Positions 43,038-51,202 of a DNA stretch of 64,000 bases are shown piece by piece (the stretch's first letter is position 1; each line of letters opens with the position of its first letter). The position numbers and the translations under genes were made by a program. This DNA is from Marinicella algicola (GTDB lineage: Bacteria; Pseudomonadota; Gammaproteobacteria; Xanthomonadales; Marinicellaceae), in the NCBI RefSeq assembly GCF_028401385.1, contig NZ_JAQOMR010000001.1:188501-252500 (forward strand), in the 5' to 3' direction. The notes below the pieces were generated by a model. It was not told where the DNA came from. It saw nothing but the letters and a program-made list of their open reading frames with translations, and made no database searches.

Positions 43038-43928
43038 AATATCTGTGCAAGTCTCGTCCCGGCTGGGAAAGGCCCGGCGTGTTCCGCGCCGGGCCACTGT
43101 CAGCGCCGATGCGGCACTGGCATCGGAAATGGCCCGCGCGTCGAGCATACCACCTCGAAGTGCTGCTGATGCGAGCGCCGCGCCCATGAAGGTGTCGCCC
43201 GCACCGGTGGTGTCGATGGCTTTCGCCTTGACGGCGGGAACATGGACAAACTCACCGCCTGCGGTGCTCAGTATGGCGCCATCGGTGCCGGCTGTCAGCA
43301 CCACTTGGCGGACGCCCCGTTCATGCAGGGTTTCCGCCGCCTGTCTGTCGGTGCTGCCCGTAAGGCTCTTACTTTCGCTTTCGTTGAGAAAGGCAATATC
43401 GATGAAGGGCCAGAGGCTATCGAAATACGGTCGGAGTGGCGACGGGTTGAACGCCGTCACCATGCCGTGTTCCCTGCCGGCCCTGAGCAGCATTTCGGTG
43501 GTTGCGGTGCCAAGGTTGCCCTGCATCACCAGAAAGTCACCGGGGCGGGCCTCGCGAAGCACTTCAAGAGCCGCCTCAAGCGGCAGGGCCTCGGCTGCTT
43601 CGGTTGTTGTTACGATGGAATTCTCCCCGTCCGGGGTGGTCAGCACCATCGAGAAGTCGGTGGTTATGCCGGACAGGCTGGAAAGCCGCGCATCGAGTGG
43701 TTCCTCGGCAAGTTGCTCGCGGATCGTGGCGGAGCGGAAATCGTCGCCGATGGCCGAAACGAGTATCGTTTCAAGGCCGCCGCGCGCCATCACCACGGCC
43801 TGGTTTGTGCCCTTGCCGCCGAGATCGCGGCTGGCGATCCGGCCTAATATCGAAACGCCGGGCTCGGGTAGCCCGTCGACTGAAATTGTTTCGTCAATGG
43901 CGGCATTGCCAATCACAAACGCACGCAT
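43028..43928 (-). CDS. PfkB/ribokinase-family sugar kinase, inverted within the cluster
   Basis: About 300 residues from ATG 43928. The substrate-side motif is DLGGKGTNQAVVMAR and the ATP/anion-hole motif DTTGAGDTFMGAAL, both canonical for ribokinases. The raw frame runs on to 42933, overlapping the convergent gene. Removing one extra base near 43048 gives FPSRDELAQIFAG and stop at 43028, the normal family ending. It likely phosphorylates a sugar or a sugar part of a nucleoside-like compound. The start is only 23 bases from the divergent BtpA gene. Confidence 0.87.
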
Positions 43929-43951
43929 TTTTTAGCTTCCTGGAGAACTTT

Positions 43952-44797
43952 ATGCAGAAAATATCAGGTGGAACTTCAAGCGCCATACGGGAAATATTCA
44001 AAACTGACAAGGTATTGCTCGGAATGATCCATTGCCCGTCCTTTCCCGGTTCACCGCGCTACAGGGATCAATCTGTCGACAGCATCTACGACACTTGCAT
44101 GCGCGATGCAGACGCGCTCATCGGCGGCGGGCTCGACGGGCTGGTGATCGAAAACCACGGCGATATTCCGTTTTCCAAACCGGATGATATCGGCCATGAA
44201 ACGGCGGCCTTCATGTCTGTGGTGACCGACCGGATCAAACAGGCTACCGGTGTGCCGATCGGCATCAATGTGCTTGCCAATGCGCCCATTCCGGCACTCG
44301 CAATCGCGCTTGCTGGCAGCGCCAGCTTCATCCGCGTCAACCAGTGGGCCAATGCCTATGTCGCCAACGAAGGCTTCATGGAAGGCCGTGCAGGTGAGGC
44401 GCTGCGCTATCGCTCGCTGCTGCGCGCTGAACACATCAAGGTTTTCGCCGACAGCCACGTCAAGCACGGTGCCCACGCGATCACCGCCGACCGGACTATT
44501 CCCGAACAGACCCGCGATCTGGCATTTTTCGATGCTGACGTCGTGATCGCCACCGGCCAGCGCACCGGCAATGCGGCAACGATTGAGGAGATCGACGAGG
44601 TCCGCTCGGCAACCGACCTGCCGCTGATGGTCGGCTCTGGCGTGACCAAGGAAAACATCGGCGACATTCTGGCCCGCACCAATGGCGTCATTGTTGCATC
44701 CTCGCTGAAGGAAGGTGGGGTCTGGTGGAATCCGGTTGATCCTGAACGGGTGAAGGCCTTCATGGAAGCCGCGCGTCCCGCGCTCGGCCGCGATTGA
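43952..44797 (+). CDS. BtpA/SgcQ-family TIM-barrel protein
   Basis: 281 residues, intact, from ATG 43952 after GGAGAA. Family landmarks: LLGMIHCPSFPGSPRY, LIGGGLDGLVIENHGDIPF, ASFIRVNQWANAYVANEGF, LRAEHIKVFADSHVKHGAH and ATDLPLMVGSGVTKENIGD. The C-terminal GSGVT and ASSLKEGG motifs resemble a phosphate-binding barrel end. The biochemical role of BtpA/SgcQ proteins is not established to my knowledge. It is followed at 11 bases by the TenA-like gene. Confidence 0.9.
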   Translation: MQKISGGTSSAIREIFKTDKVLLGMIHCPSFPGSPRYRDQSVDSIYDTCMRDADALIGGGLDGLVIENHGDIPFSKPDDIGHETAAFMSVVTDRIKQATGVPIGINVLANAPIPALAIALAGSASFIRVNQWANAYVANEGFMEGRAGEALRYRSLLRAEHIKVFADSHVKHGAHAITADRTIPEQTRDLAFFDADVVIATGQRTGNAATIEEIDEVRSATDLPLMVGSGVTKENIGDILARTNGVIVASSLKEGGVWWNPVDPERVKAFMEAARPALGRD

Positions 44798-44808
44798 GGA
44801 AGTCGGAG

Positions 44809-45465
44809 ATGGAAAGGCTTTCCGATTTCATTCTGCGCGAGAATAAGACGGTCTTCGACGAGATGGTTGCCCATCGTTTCGTCGAGGACATCAAGGCGGA
44901 CGCGCTGCCGAAAAGGGCGTTCGATCGCTATCTGGTGTTTGAGGGCGCCTTTGTCGAAACCGCGATTTCGATTTTTGCCTATGCCACTGCCAAGGCGGAG
45001 ACTATGTCCGACCGGCGTTGGATGATCGGCGTGCTCGATGCGCTCGCCAACCATCAGATCGCCTATTTCGAGCGGACATTTGCCGCCCGCCGTATCAATG
45101 TGAATGACTTCGACGTCGCGGTTCCAGCCGTTGCGCGATTCCGCGACGGCATGCTGGCTATTGCCCGCGATGGCGGTTTCATCGACACGGTTGCCGCCAT
45201 GTTCGCAGCGGAATGGATGTACTGGACCTGGTCGAAACAGGCACAGCAGAACACCATTTCCGATCCGCTTCTGGCCGAATGGGTAGGGCTGCACACGGAC
45301 GAGAACCTTTGCCGCGCAGGCCACATGGCTGAAGAACCGGCTGGATCAAGCCGGGAAACGCTGGGTGAAGCGGAGAAGGCGCATCTGAGCGCTGTCTTCG
45401 GCAAGGCGATGCGACTTGAGATCGATTTCCACAGAGCCGCTTATGATGAGGTGGAGGACGCATGA
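44809..45465 (+). CDS. TenA-like protein lacking the usual catalytic cysteine
   Basis: 218 residues, all-helical TenA/thiaminase-II family: LPKRAFDRYLVFEGAFVETA, IGVLDALANHQIAYFERTF, GFIDTVAAMFAAEWMYWTW. In classical TenA the segment reads xxPCxWxY; here it is MFAAEWMY (131-138), so the nucleophile Cys is replaced by Ala134. Cys-less TenA (TenA_E) enzymes are known to salvage damaged thiamin pyrimidines. The stop overlaps the start of the M20 amidohydrolase (ATGA at 45462-45465), so the two are translationally coupled. Confidence 0.82.
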   Translation: MERLSDFILRENKTVFDEMVAHRFVEDIKADALPKRAFDRYLVFEGAFVETAISIFAYATAKAETMSDRRWMIGVLDALANHQIAYFERTFAARRINVNDFDVAVPAVARFRDGMLAIARDGGFIDTVAAMFAAEWMYWTWSKQAQQNTISDPLLAEWVGLHTDENLCRAGHMAEEPAGSSRETLGEAEKAHLSAVFGKAMRLEIDFHRAAYDEVEDA

Positions 45466-46724
45466 CCAAAGCTCCTGAAATCGACGGAGAGCGGTTACTG
45501 GCCCGTCTCGATGCATTCGCCGGTATCGGCGCCACGGCGGGTGGCGGGGTCAACAGGCAGACACTGACGCGCGGTGATCGCGAAGCCCGGGCGCTGTTGA
45601 CGGCTCTGGCCAAGGCGCGCGGCTTCTCCGTGTTTCAGGATGATATGGCCAATCTTTTCATCCGTATGGAAGGCAGGGACAGTGGCCTGCCGCCGCTTCT
45701 GATCGGTTCGCATCTCGACAGTCAGCCGTCTGGTGGCCGGTTTGACGGTGCGCTTGGCACGCTGACGGCCTTTGAGGTCCTTGAAAGCCTTGCGGATGCT
45801 GGCTTTCAGCCAGAACGGTCGGTCGAAGTGGTGGCCTGGACCAATGAGGAAGGATGCCGCTATGCGCCTGGCTGCATGGGATCTCGCGCCTTTGTCGATG
45901 GCGCAATTCCGGCCGAATGGGCGGATCTTCTTGCTGGTGATGACGGCGCCCGGTTCGATGATGAACGGCTTGCCACGATCGAGGCGCTTGCACCGGAGGT
46001 CGGCCATCGTCCTCTCGGATTTCCGGTTTCTGCCTATCTTGAACTCCATATTGAACAGGGGCCGTCGCTGGAAAGCGAACAAATTCCGATCGGGATCGTC
46101 ACCGGCGTTCAGGGCACGCGCTGGCTGGAGGTGCGGTTTGAAGGGCAGACGGCGCATGCCGGAACCACAGCGCTGCAATATCGTCGTGATCCTTTGAAGG
46201 CGCTCACGACGGCGCTGTCGGGGCTTTATGCAACGGTCATGCCGGATGATGCCGATGCGCGGTTCACTGTCGGGCGGCTTGCCGTTACACCCGGCAGCGT
46301 CAATGCCATTCCGGCGACTGCGTCCTGCACGGTTGATCTTCGCCACCCTGAGGTGGAAATTCTTGACCAGCTTGAAACTGCGATAAGGGATATGTTTGAA
46401 GATGCCGCAAAGGCTGCAGCAACTGAATTGAGCATTCGCAAAACGCTTGAGATGAGCCCGGTACGCTTTTCTGAAGCTGCGGTTGAGGCCCTGCACACGG
46501 CAGCGAGCACCATCGGTTTTGAGACGAAGGCCATGATTTCAGGCGCGTTTCACGACGCTCTGTTTCTGAGCCAGCACGCGCCCTCGGTCATGATTTTTGT
46601 ACCCTGTCGCGATGGCCTGAGTCACAACGAAGCTGAGTTTGTTGAACCGGAAGACTGCATTGCTGGTGCACAGATGTTCATGGCGGCGGTCACAGAGTTA
46701 TTGACGAAGCCTGGTATCGCCTGA
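45462..46724 (+). CDS. M20-family Zn amidohydrolase (N-carbamoyl amino acid / allantoate / formylaminopyrimidine hydrolase type)
   Basis: 420 residues, intact. Metal ligands: His84 in GSHLDSQPSGGRFDG with Asp95, Glu129/Glu130 in WTNEEGCRY and His196 in LHIEQGP. The dimerisation domain has QGTRWLEVRFEGQTAHAGTT, and the C-terminal ligand is in GLSHNEAEF. The family cleaves N-carbamoyl or N-formyl groups or allantoate. YlmB of Bacillus thiamin salvage is an M20 enzyme that works with TenA. That precedent and the overlap with the TenA-like gene make an N-formyl or N-carbamoyl heterocycle a plausible substrate here. Confidence 0.85.
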   Translation: MTKAPEIDGERLLARLDAFAGIGATAGGGVNRQTLTRGDREARALLTALAKARGFSVFQDDMANLFIRMEGRDSGLPPLLIGSHLDSQPSGGRFDGALGTLTAFEVLESLADAGFQPERSVEVVAWTNEEGCRYAPGCMGSRAFVDGAIPAEWADLLAGDDGARFDDERLATIEALAPEVGHRPLGFPVSAYLELHIEQGPSLESEQIPIGIVTGVQGTRWLEVRFEGQTAHAGTTALQYRRDPLKALTTALSGLYATVMPDDADARFTVGRLAVTPGSVNAIPATASCTVDLRHPEVEILDQLETAIRDMFEDAAKAAATELSIRKTLEMSPVRFSEAAVEALHTAASTIGFETKAMISGAFHDALFLSQHAPSVMIFVPCRDGLSHNEAEFVEPEDCIAGAQMFMAAVTELLTKPGIA

Positions 46725-46747
46725 CCTTCCGGTCAGGCGCAGTGCGA

Positions 46748-46985
46748 ACTGGCTCGGGCAAACTGAACAGACGTGCAGGTTCAGGCGACCTCAGCCACTG
46801 GAACTCGATCGGCAGTTCCTCTGTACCGAAATCCGTGTTCGTACCATCCTCTTCTGTTTCGCCGATCGCAACACCCTTCGGCGGATCCACCCTAGGGCAG
46901 GCCTGATGCCGCTGCCGGCAAGACAGGGTAGCCTTCCCCGTCGAAGACAGTTCTTCGGATCGAGGTCTCCCGGCCGGGTACACTG
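46748..46985 (-). pseudogene. Relic of a second GH43 beta-xylosidase (C-terminal domain)
   Basis: Read on the minus strand, GRETSIRRTVFDGEGYP (from ~46980) and, after a shift near 46905, PPKG then [20 protein letters not shown] (to ~46750) align with the intact GH43 protein of this window (GRETAIQ..., PKG..., [15 protein letters not shown]). The distance from PKG to FQ is the same in both, and 15 consecutive residues are identical. Codons differ, so it is a paralogue and not an assembly echo. No start or catalytic domain remains. Confidence 0.8.
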
Positions 46986-47034
46986 CGACGGATGCTCATG
47001 TGCGAGCCTATCCCGCAGCTGTATCGGAGGACTG

Positions 47035-47135
47035 GAACGATTGGCGGCCTGCAGGCTGCTCATCGGCGAACGCGGCTTCGTGCCGCTCACCAAGGCCGGT
47101 GCGGACCTGCTGCTCGAACTGATGCTCCGGCGGGC
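47035..47135 (+). mobile_element. Fragment resembling IstB (IS21-family helper ATPase)
   Basis: The plus-strand reading CRLLIGERGFVPLTKAGADLLLEL resembles the Walker-B region of IstB proteins (LLIxDELGFVPLxxxGAELLFEL). It has no start, no N-terminal ATPase part and no continuation. It adjoins the GH43 relic, so an IS21-type insertion may have broken that gene. Confidence 0.4.
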
Positions 47136-47193
47136 TGTCCTTTGTGTTCTCCGATAGCTGGCCGGAGCATGTGCGTCTGCCCGGAGACGCGCT

Positions 47194-48459
47194 CTACTTC
47201 AGCGAGGGCAGGAGCAGGCTGATCTGCGGAAAGAATAGCAGGAGCAAAAGTCCGGCAATGATGGTGGCGATGAAAGGCAGGACGCGGCGCGACACCTGCT
47301 CGATCGTAAGCCCGGATATGCCGCACGCCACGAAAAGGTTGACGCCAAGCGGTGGTGTGAGAAAGCCGATTTCACTGGTGACCACCAGCAGAATGCCAAA
47401 ATGGATTGGATCTATGCCGAGTTGTTTGACCAGCGGCAGCAGGATCGGCGTCAGAATGATCACCGTCGACAGTGTTTCCATGAAGGTGCCCAGCACGATC
47501 AGTATCGCCGCTATGATTAGCAGCATGATAATCGGGTCCGACGTCACGCTGAGGAGCGATGTCGCGATCTTCTGGGGAATGAGGTTAAGCGTCAGGAACT
47601 CGCCGAAGAACACCGCCGTGCCCATGATGACGATCAGGCCGCCGCAGACCGTGCTGGCCTCGCTCAGTGCCTGCCAAAGGCCGGAAGGCGTAATCGTGCG
47701 TTTGATGATTACACCGACAAGCAGCGCGTAGATCACGGCGATGACCGAAGCTTCGACCGGTGTGAAAATCCCGCCGTAAATCCCGCCGAGCACCACAAAC
47801 GGGGTCGCAAGTGAAAACTTCGCACGCCACAGCGAGTGCAGGAAACCGCGCATATCGAACGGTTTGGGATGGCCGCGATAGCCGTTTTTCCGGGCGAGTA
47901 TCCAGGTCGTGAACATCAGCAGCGACCCCATCAAAATGCCCGGCAAAAGCCCGGCCAGAAACAAATCTCCGATGGAAACAGAAGCCAGCACGCCATAGAC
48001 AATCATCGGATTGGAGGGTGGCAGAAGAATTCCCAGCGTACCGCCGGACGAGGCCACGGCGGCGGCAAAGTCCTTCGGATAGCCATCCTCTTTCATGGCG
48101 GGGATCAATAGCGTACCGATGGCGGCAACAGTTCCCGGTCCTGATCCTGAAATCGCGGCAAAGAACATACAGGACAGAATGGTGACCATCGCCAGTCCGC
48201 CATAGGCCTTGCCGACGACGGAACGCATGACATTGATGATGTCCCCGGTGATGCCGGCACGTGACATGATTGCGCCGGCCAGAACGAAATTGGGGATCGC
48301 CAGAAGCGCAAACTTGTCTACCCCGTCAAACAGGCTGTGGGCCATGGCGCTCAGAGGGATGGGAGAGGTCAGCAATTCATAGAGCGAGGGAATGCCGAGC
48401 GTAACAAAGACCGGCACACCGAGGACAAGACACCCCAGGAAGAGAAGCGCAAAGATCAT
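47194..48459 (-). CDS. dctM: TRAP transporter large permease (DctM)
   Basis: 421 residues with about 12 membrane segments. Family motifs: FFAAISGSGPGTVAAIGTLL, ILLPPSNPMIVYGVLA, GIFTPVEASVIAVIYALL and FLTPPLGVNLFVACGISG. It is the Na+-driven channel of a tripartite importer. The start overlaps the dctQ stop (ATGA). Confidence 0.95.
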   Translation of the reverse strand: MIFALLFLGCLVLGVPVFVTLGIPSLYELLTSPIPLSAMAHSLFDGVDKFALLAIPNFVLAGAIMSRAGITGDIINVMRSVVGKAYGGLAMVTILSCMFFAAISGSGPGTVAAIGTLLIPAMKEDGYPKDFAAAVASSGGTLGILLPPSNPMIVYGVLASVSIGDLFLAGLLPGILMGSLLMFTTWILARKNGYRGHPKPFDMRGFLHSLWRAKFSLATPFVVLGGIYGGIFTPVEASVIAVIYALLVGVIIKRTITPSGLWQALSEASTVCGGLIVIMGTAVFFGEFLTLNLIPQKIATSLLSVTSDPIIMLLIIAAILIVLGTFMETLSTVIILTPILLPLVKQLGIDPIHFGILLVVTSEIGFLTPPLGVNLFVACGISGLTIEQVSRRVLPFIATIIAGLLLLLFFPQISLLLPSLK

Positions 48460-48971
48460 GGCCGCGTCTCCTCAGCCGTCGTCTCTCCGGCGATGACGGA
48501 AACGCCATGACGAAAGCACATCCACTGTCTTTCTATGATCCTCAGGATCATCAGCGTATGGGCAATCGGAATCACGGAATAGATAAAGGCGAGGGGCAGG
48601 AACAGCGCCGTTGAATAGATCGGGTATTTCAGCGTGCGCGAGATCAGCATGATGCCGGCGGCGACCACGAAAGCGTTAAAGACGATCCAGATCGTATCCG
48701 CCAGCAGCAGCGCGTATTTCTCCCCGCCGGGAAACCAGCGGATAAAAAGCGTAATACGGATGTGGCTGCCGCGCCGGGCGGCCAGGCTTGCGGAAATATA
48801 CACAAACCAGATGAACACGAAGCGCGAGATTTCCTCGCTCCAGGTCAGACCGGTATGCAGCACATAGCGGAAGAAAACCTGCATGGCCAGAATGGTCACA
48901 AGGGCCACCAATGAGAGATTTGACAATATGAGTTCGAGCTTTCCGAAAGCCGAAGCGAGCCTGCCGATCAT
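48456..48971 (-). CDS. dctQ: TRAP transporter small permease (DctQ)
   Basis: 171 residues from ATG 48971 after GGAGA. Four membrane segments with the family motif TWSEEISRFVFIWFVYISASLAARRGSHIRI. It partners DctM and is coupled to it by a 4-base overlap. Confidence 0.92.
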   Translation of the reverse strand: MIGRLASAFGKLELILSNLSLVALVTILAMQVFFRYVLHTGLTWSEEISRFVFIWFVYISASLAARRGSHIRITLFIRWFPGGEKYALLLADTIWIVFNAFVVAAGIMLISRTLKYPIYSTALFLPLAFIYSVIPIAHTLMILRIIERQWMCFRHGVSVIAGETTAEETRP

Positions 48972-49027
48972 GACTATTCTCCAAGAGCCATGGCAGCATC
49001 GCCTGCCCGCCACGCCCGATCATTGGG

Positions 49028-49056
49028 AACCCCGCAGACTTGCCGTCTGCGGGGTT
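49028..49056 (-). promoter_or_regulatory. Strong hairpin between dctP and dctQM
   Basis: AACCCCGCAGAC (49028-49039) pairs perfectly with GTCTGCGGGGTT (49045-49056), a 12-bp stem with a 5-base loop. It lies in the 103-base gap after dctP. There is no T-run on the minus strand, so an RNA-stabilising element that keeps dctP mRNA more abundant than dctQM is likelier than a full terminator. Confidence 0.6.
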
Positions 49057-49074
49057 ACTGTTGACAGCTTCCGG

Positions 49075-50103
49075 TCAGAAGCTGCCGGTATTGCGGTACT
49101 GCACGGTCATGTCGACCCACTCCTTGCCGCCGCCGACAAGTTCGAAGAGCTGCGGCCAGGCGCCCTGGGCACGCTCTGCCCAGACTTCCGGATCTTTCAA
49201 CTCGCAGAAGGTCACACCGAAATTTTCGGTGAGCTCCTTGCGCACGCGGTCACCATTGTTTGCGACATACTCGGCGTGGGCAACATCGGTCTCGTTGGCG
49301 GCCGTTAGGAGAATATCGCGATCAGCTTCGGAAAGGCTTTCGAAGAAAGGCTCGTTGATAATCACAACAGCCGCCAGCGGCAGGTAGGTTGCCTCGGTGA
49401 TATATTTGATATGCTCATGGAAACCGAGGTCGAGCACGACATCGGTCGGGCTGTCGAAGGCGTCAACGACACCGGTCGCTACCGCGCCGAAAGTCTCGCC
49501 CCAGTCAATCGGGTAGGTGGAAACGCCCCAGCTCTCCCACATTGCCGTCATCACCGGGTTTTTGGGCGCACGGATTTTCAGACCCTGAAGATCGTCGATT
49601 GTGGAAATGCACTTGTCCGCGGCCAAAAGCGAGCGGAACGCGTTGGTGAAGCCACCGATCACGCGCACGCTGCCGCTTTCTGCAAGCACGCGCCTGTTCA
49701 GTTCATCCCTGTATGGGCCGGCACGCAGAAGTCCGCCATCGCCCGTCAGATCGTCGGGGCTGCTGTTGAGATAGGGCAGGTTCAGAACATTCAGCGCCGG
49801 TGCAAGCTGGGCGACGTTGTTGGTGGTAAGGCCCGCCATCTGCACCGTGCCGAGTTGAACCTTCTGGGCAATGGCCTGTTCAGACCCCATGACGCCGCCA
49901 TCCAGAACCTCGATCTTGATCTGGCCGTCTGAAAGTTCAGCAACACGGTCGGCAAATTTATGGGCATAGACGCCGTAGGTATGCTCCGGGGCACAGCAGT
50001 GGGCGTAGGTGATAGACAGACGTGGCGCAGCTGAGGCTGATGTCACTGCCATGACAAGGCCAGCCAGCGACAAAAGCAAAATACTCAGTCGTTTATGTAT
50101 CAT
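49075..50103 (-). CDS. dctP: TRAP transporter solute-binding protein (DctP)
   Basis: 342 residues from ATG 50103 after GGAGACT. The signal peptide ends VTSASAA, then PRLSITYAHCCAPEHTYGVYAHKFADRV. The ligand-binding region shows LQGLKIRAPKNPVMTAMWESWG, in which the usual ligand-carboxylate Arg is Arg in KIRAP, and PIDWGETFGAVATGVVDAFD. Neighbouring SMP-30 lactonase suggests a sugar acid or its lactone as ligand. Confidence 0.92.
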   Translation of the reverse strand: MIHKRLSILLLSLAGLVMAVTSASAAPRLSITYAHCCAPEHTYGVYAHKFADRVAELSDGQIKIEVLDGGVMGSEQAIAQKVQLGTVQMAGLTTNNVAQLAPALNVLNLPYLNSSPDDLTGDGGLLRAGPYRDELNRRVLAESGSVRVIGGFTNAFRSLLAADKCISTIDDLQGLKIRAPKNPVMTAMWESWGVSTYPIDWGETFGAVATGVVDAFDSPTDVVLDLGFHEHIKYITEATYLPLAAVVIINEPFFESLSEADRDILLTAANETDVAHAEYVANNGDRVRKELTENFGVTFCELKDPEVWAERAQGAWPQLFELVGGGKEWVDMTVQYRNTGSF

Positions 50104-50157
50104 AGTCTCCTCCTGACGATACAATGATGACGGCCCGCGCTCCCAAGCGGGCTGTCC

Positions 50158-51116
50158 CTATTCCGGTTTAGTCAAGATACGGAACCGTGGCTCCGCAATA
50201 CCGCGGGCACCCAGCCCGCGAATGGCAAACAGCGCGCCGGCTTGCGGCGCGAGGGCAATCTCTTCCGGCGACATCAGAAATGTCGCCGATGTGACAAATA
50301 GAACGTCCATGTCCGGACCGCCGAACGAACACATTGTCGGACAGCGCACCGGCAGTGGCACCGATCCGCGAAGCTGACCGCTACTATCAAAACAGCCGAC
50401 AGCACTGCCATCGAACAGTGCGCCCCAGTAATTGCCGTCTTCGTCGACAGTCGCGCCGTCGATCCGCCCCTCATAGGTGGTGGTATCGGCAAAGGGACGG
50501 CAATGGGACAAAGTGCCGCTTTCGAGTTCAAGGTCATACTGATAGGAGCGATCAACCCGGCTGTCGGAAAAGTACATTCTGGTTGAGTTCGGGCTGAACG
50601 CGATGCCGTTGGAAACGGTGATTCCGGTCTCAACCCGCGTCCATGAGTGATCCGGTTCGAGCCGGTACAGAGAGGCGACGGGATTTAAGCGGTCCTTGCT
50701 CATGCTGCCGCACCAGAAACGCCCCTTGCGGTCCACCTTGCCATCGTTAAGACGGGTCTCGGCAAGGTGCGGCTCCGGATCGCCGATACGGGTGATCGTG
50801 GCACGGTCATGTGACAGATCAATCAGTGCAAAGCCATTGCCCAGACCGGCGATCAGCCGGCCGTCATCGGCCAGACCGATCGAACCGACAATGTCAGGTA
50901 ACGTCCATACGCGCACGTCACTGCCGTCAGCGCAAAGGTTAATGATCTGTTTTTTGAGGCTGTCGACGAAATAGAGTCGCTGGCGCTCCGTATCCCAGAC
51001 GGGACTTTCACCAAGAAGCGCGGGCCTGGCCAGATCGTTTCGACGCTGATGTCTGCCGACCCGAAATCGATCGGCCGCACCCGCTCGCGCTTGGCGGATT
51101 GAATACTCGATATCAC
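50158..51116 (-). CDS. SMP-30/gluconolactonase-family lactonase, one frameshift
   Basis: About 319 residues from GTG 51116 (ISSIQSAKRERVRPIDFG). Near 51028 one base is missing, restoring RPALLGESPVWDTERQRLYFVD. Six-bladed propeller landmarks: RLNDGKVDRKGRFWCGSM-type block (ETRLNDGKVDRKGRFWCG), GITVSNGIAFSPNSTRMYFSDS and DGATVDEDGNYWGALF. These carry the Asn/Asp metal ligands. It probably opens a sugar-acid lactone and is downstream of the divergent LysR promoter, before dctP. Confidence 0.88.
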
Positions 51117-51176
51117 CGTTGTGTTTCTCCCACTTGCCTGCAAAGGTAGCAATGGGTAGAAAGTATTGAAAATGTT

Positions 51177-51194
51177 TTTAATGTTGGAATTAAA
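51177..51194. promoter_or_regulatory. Candidate LysR-type operator
   Basis: TTTAATGTTGGAATTAAA is an interrupted palindrome (TTTAAT-N6-ATTAAA) in the 86-base divergent gap, 9 bases before the LysR start. It contains a T-N11-A core. Confidence 0.5.
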
Positions 51195-51202
51195 TTCATA
51201 AA

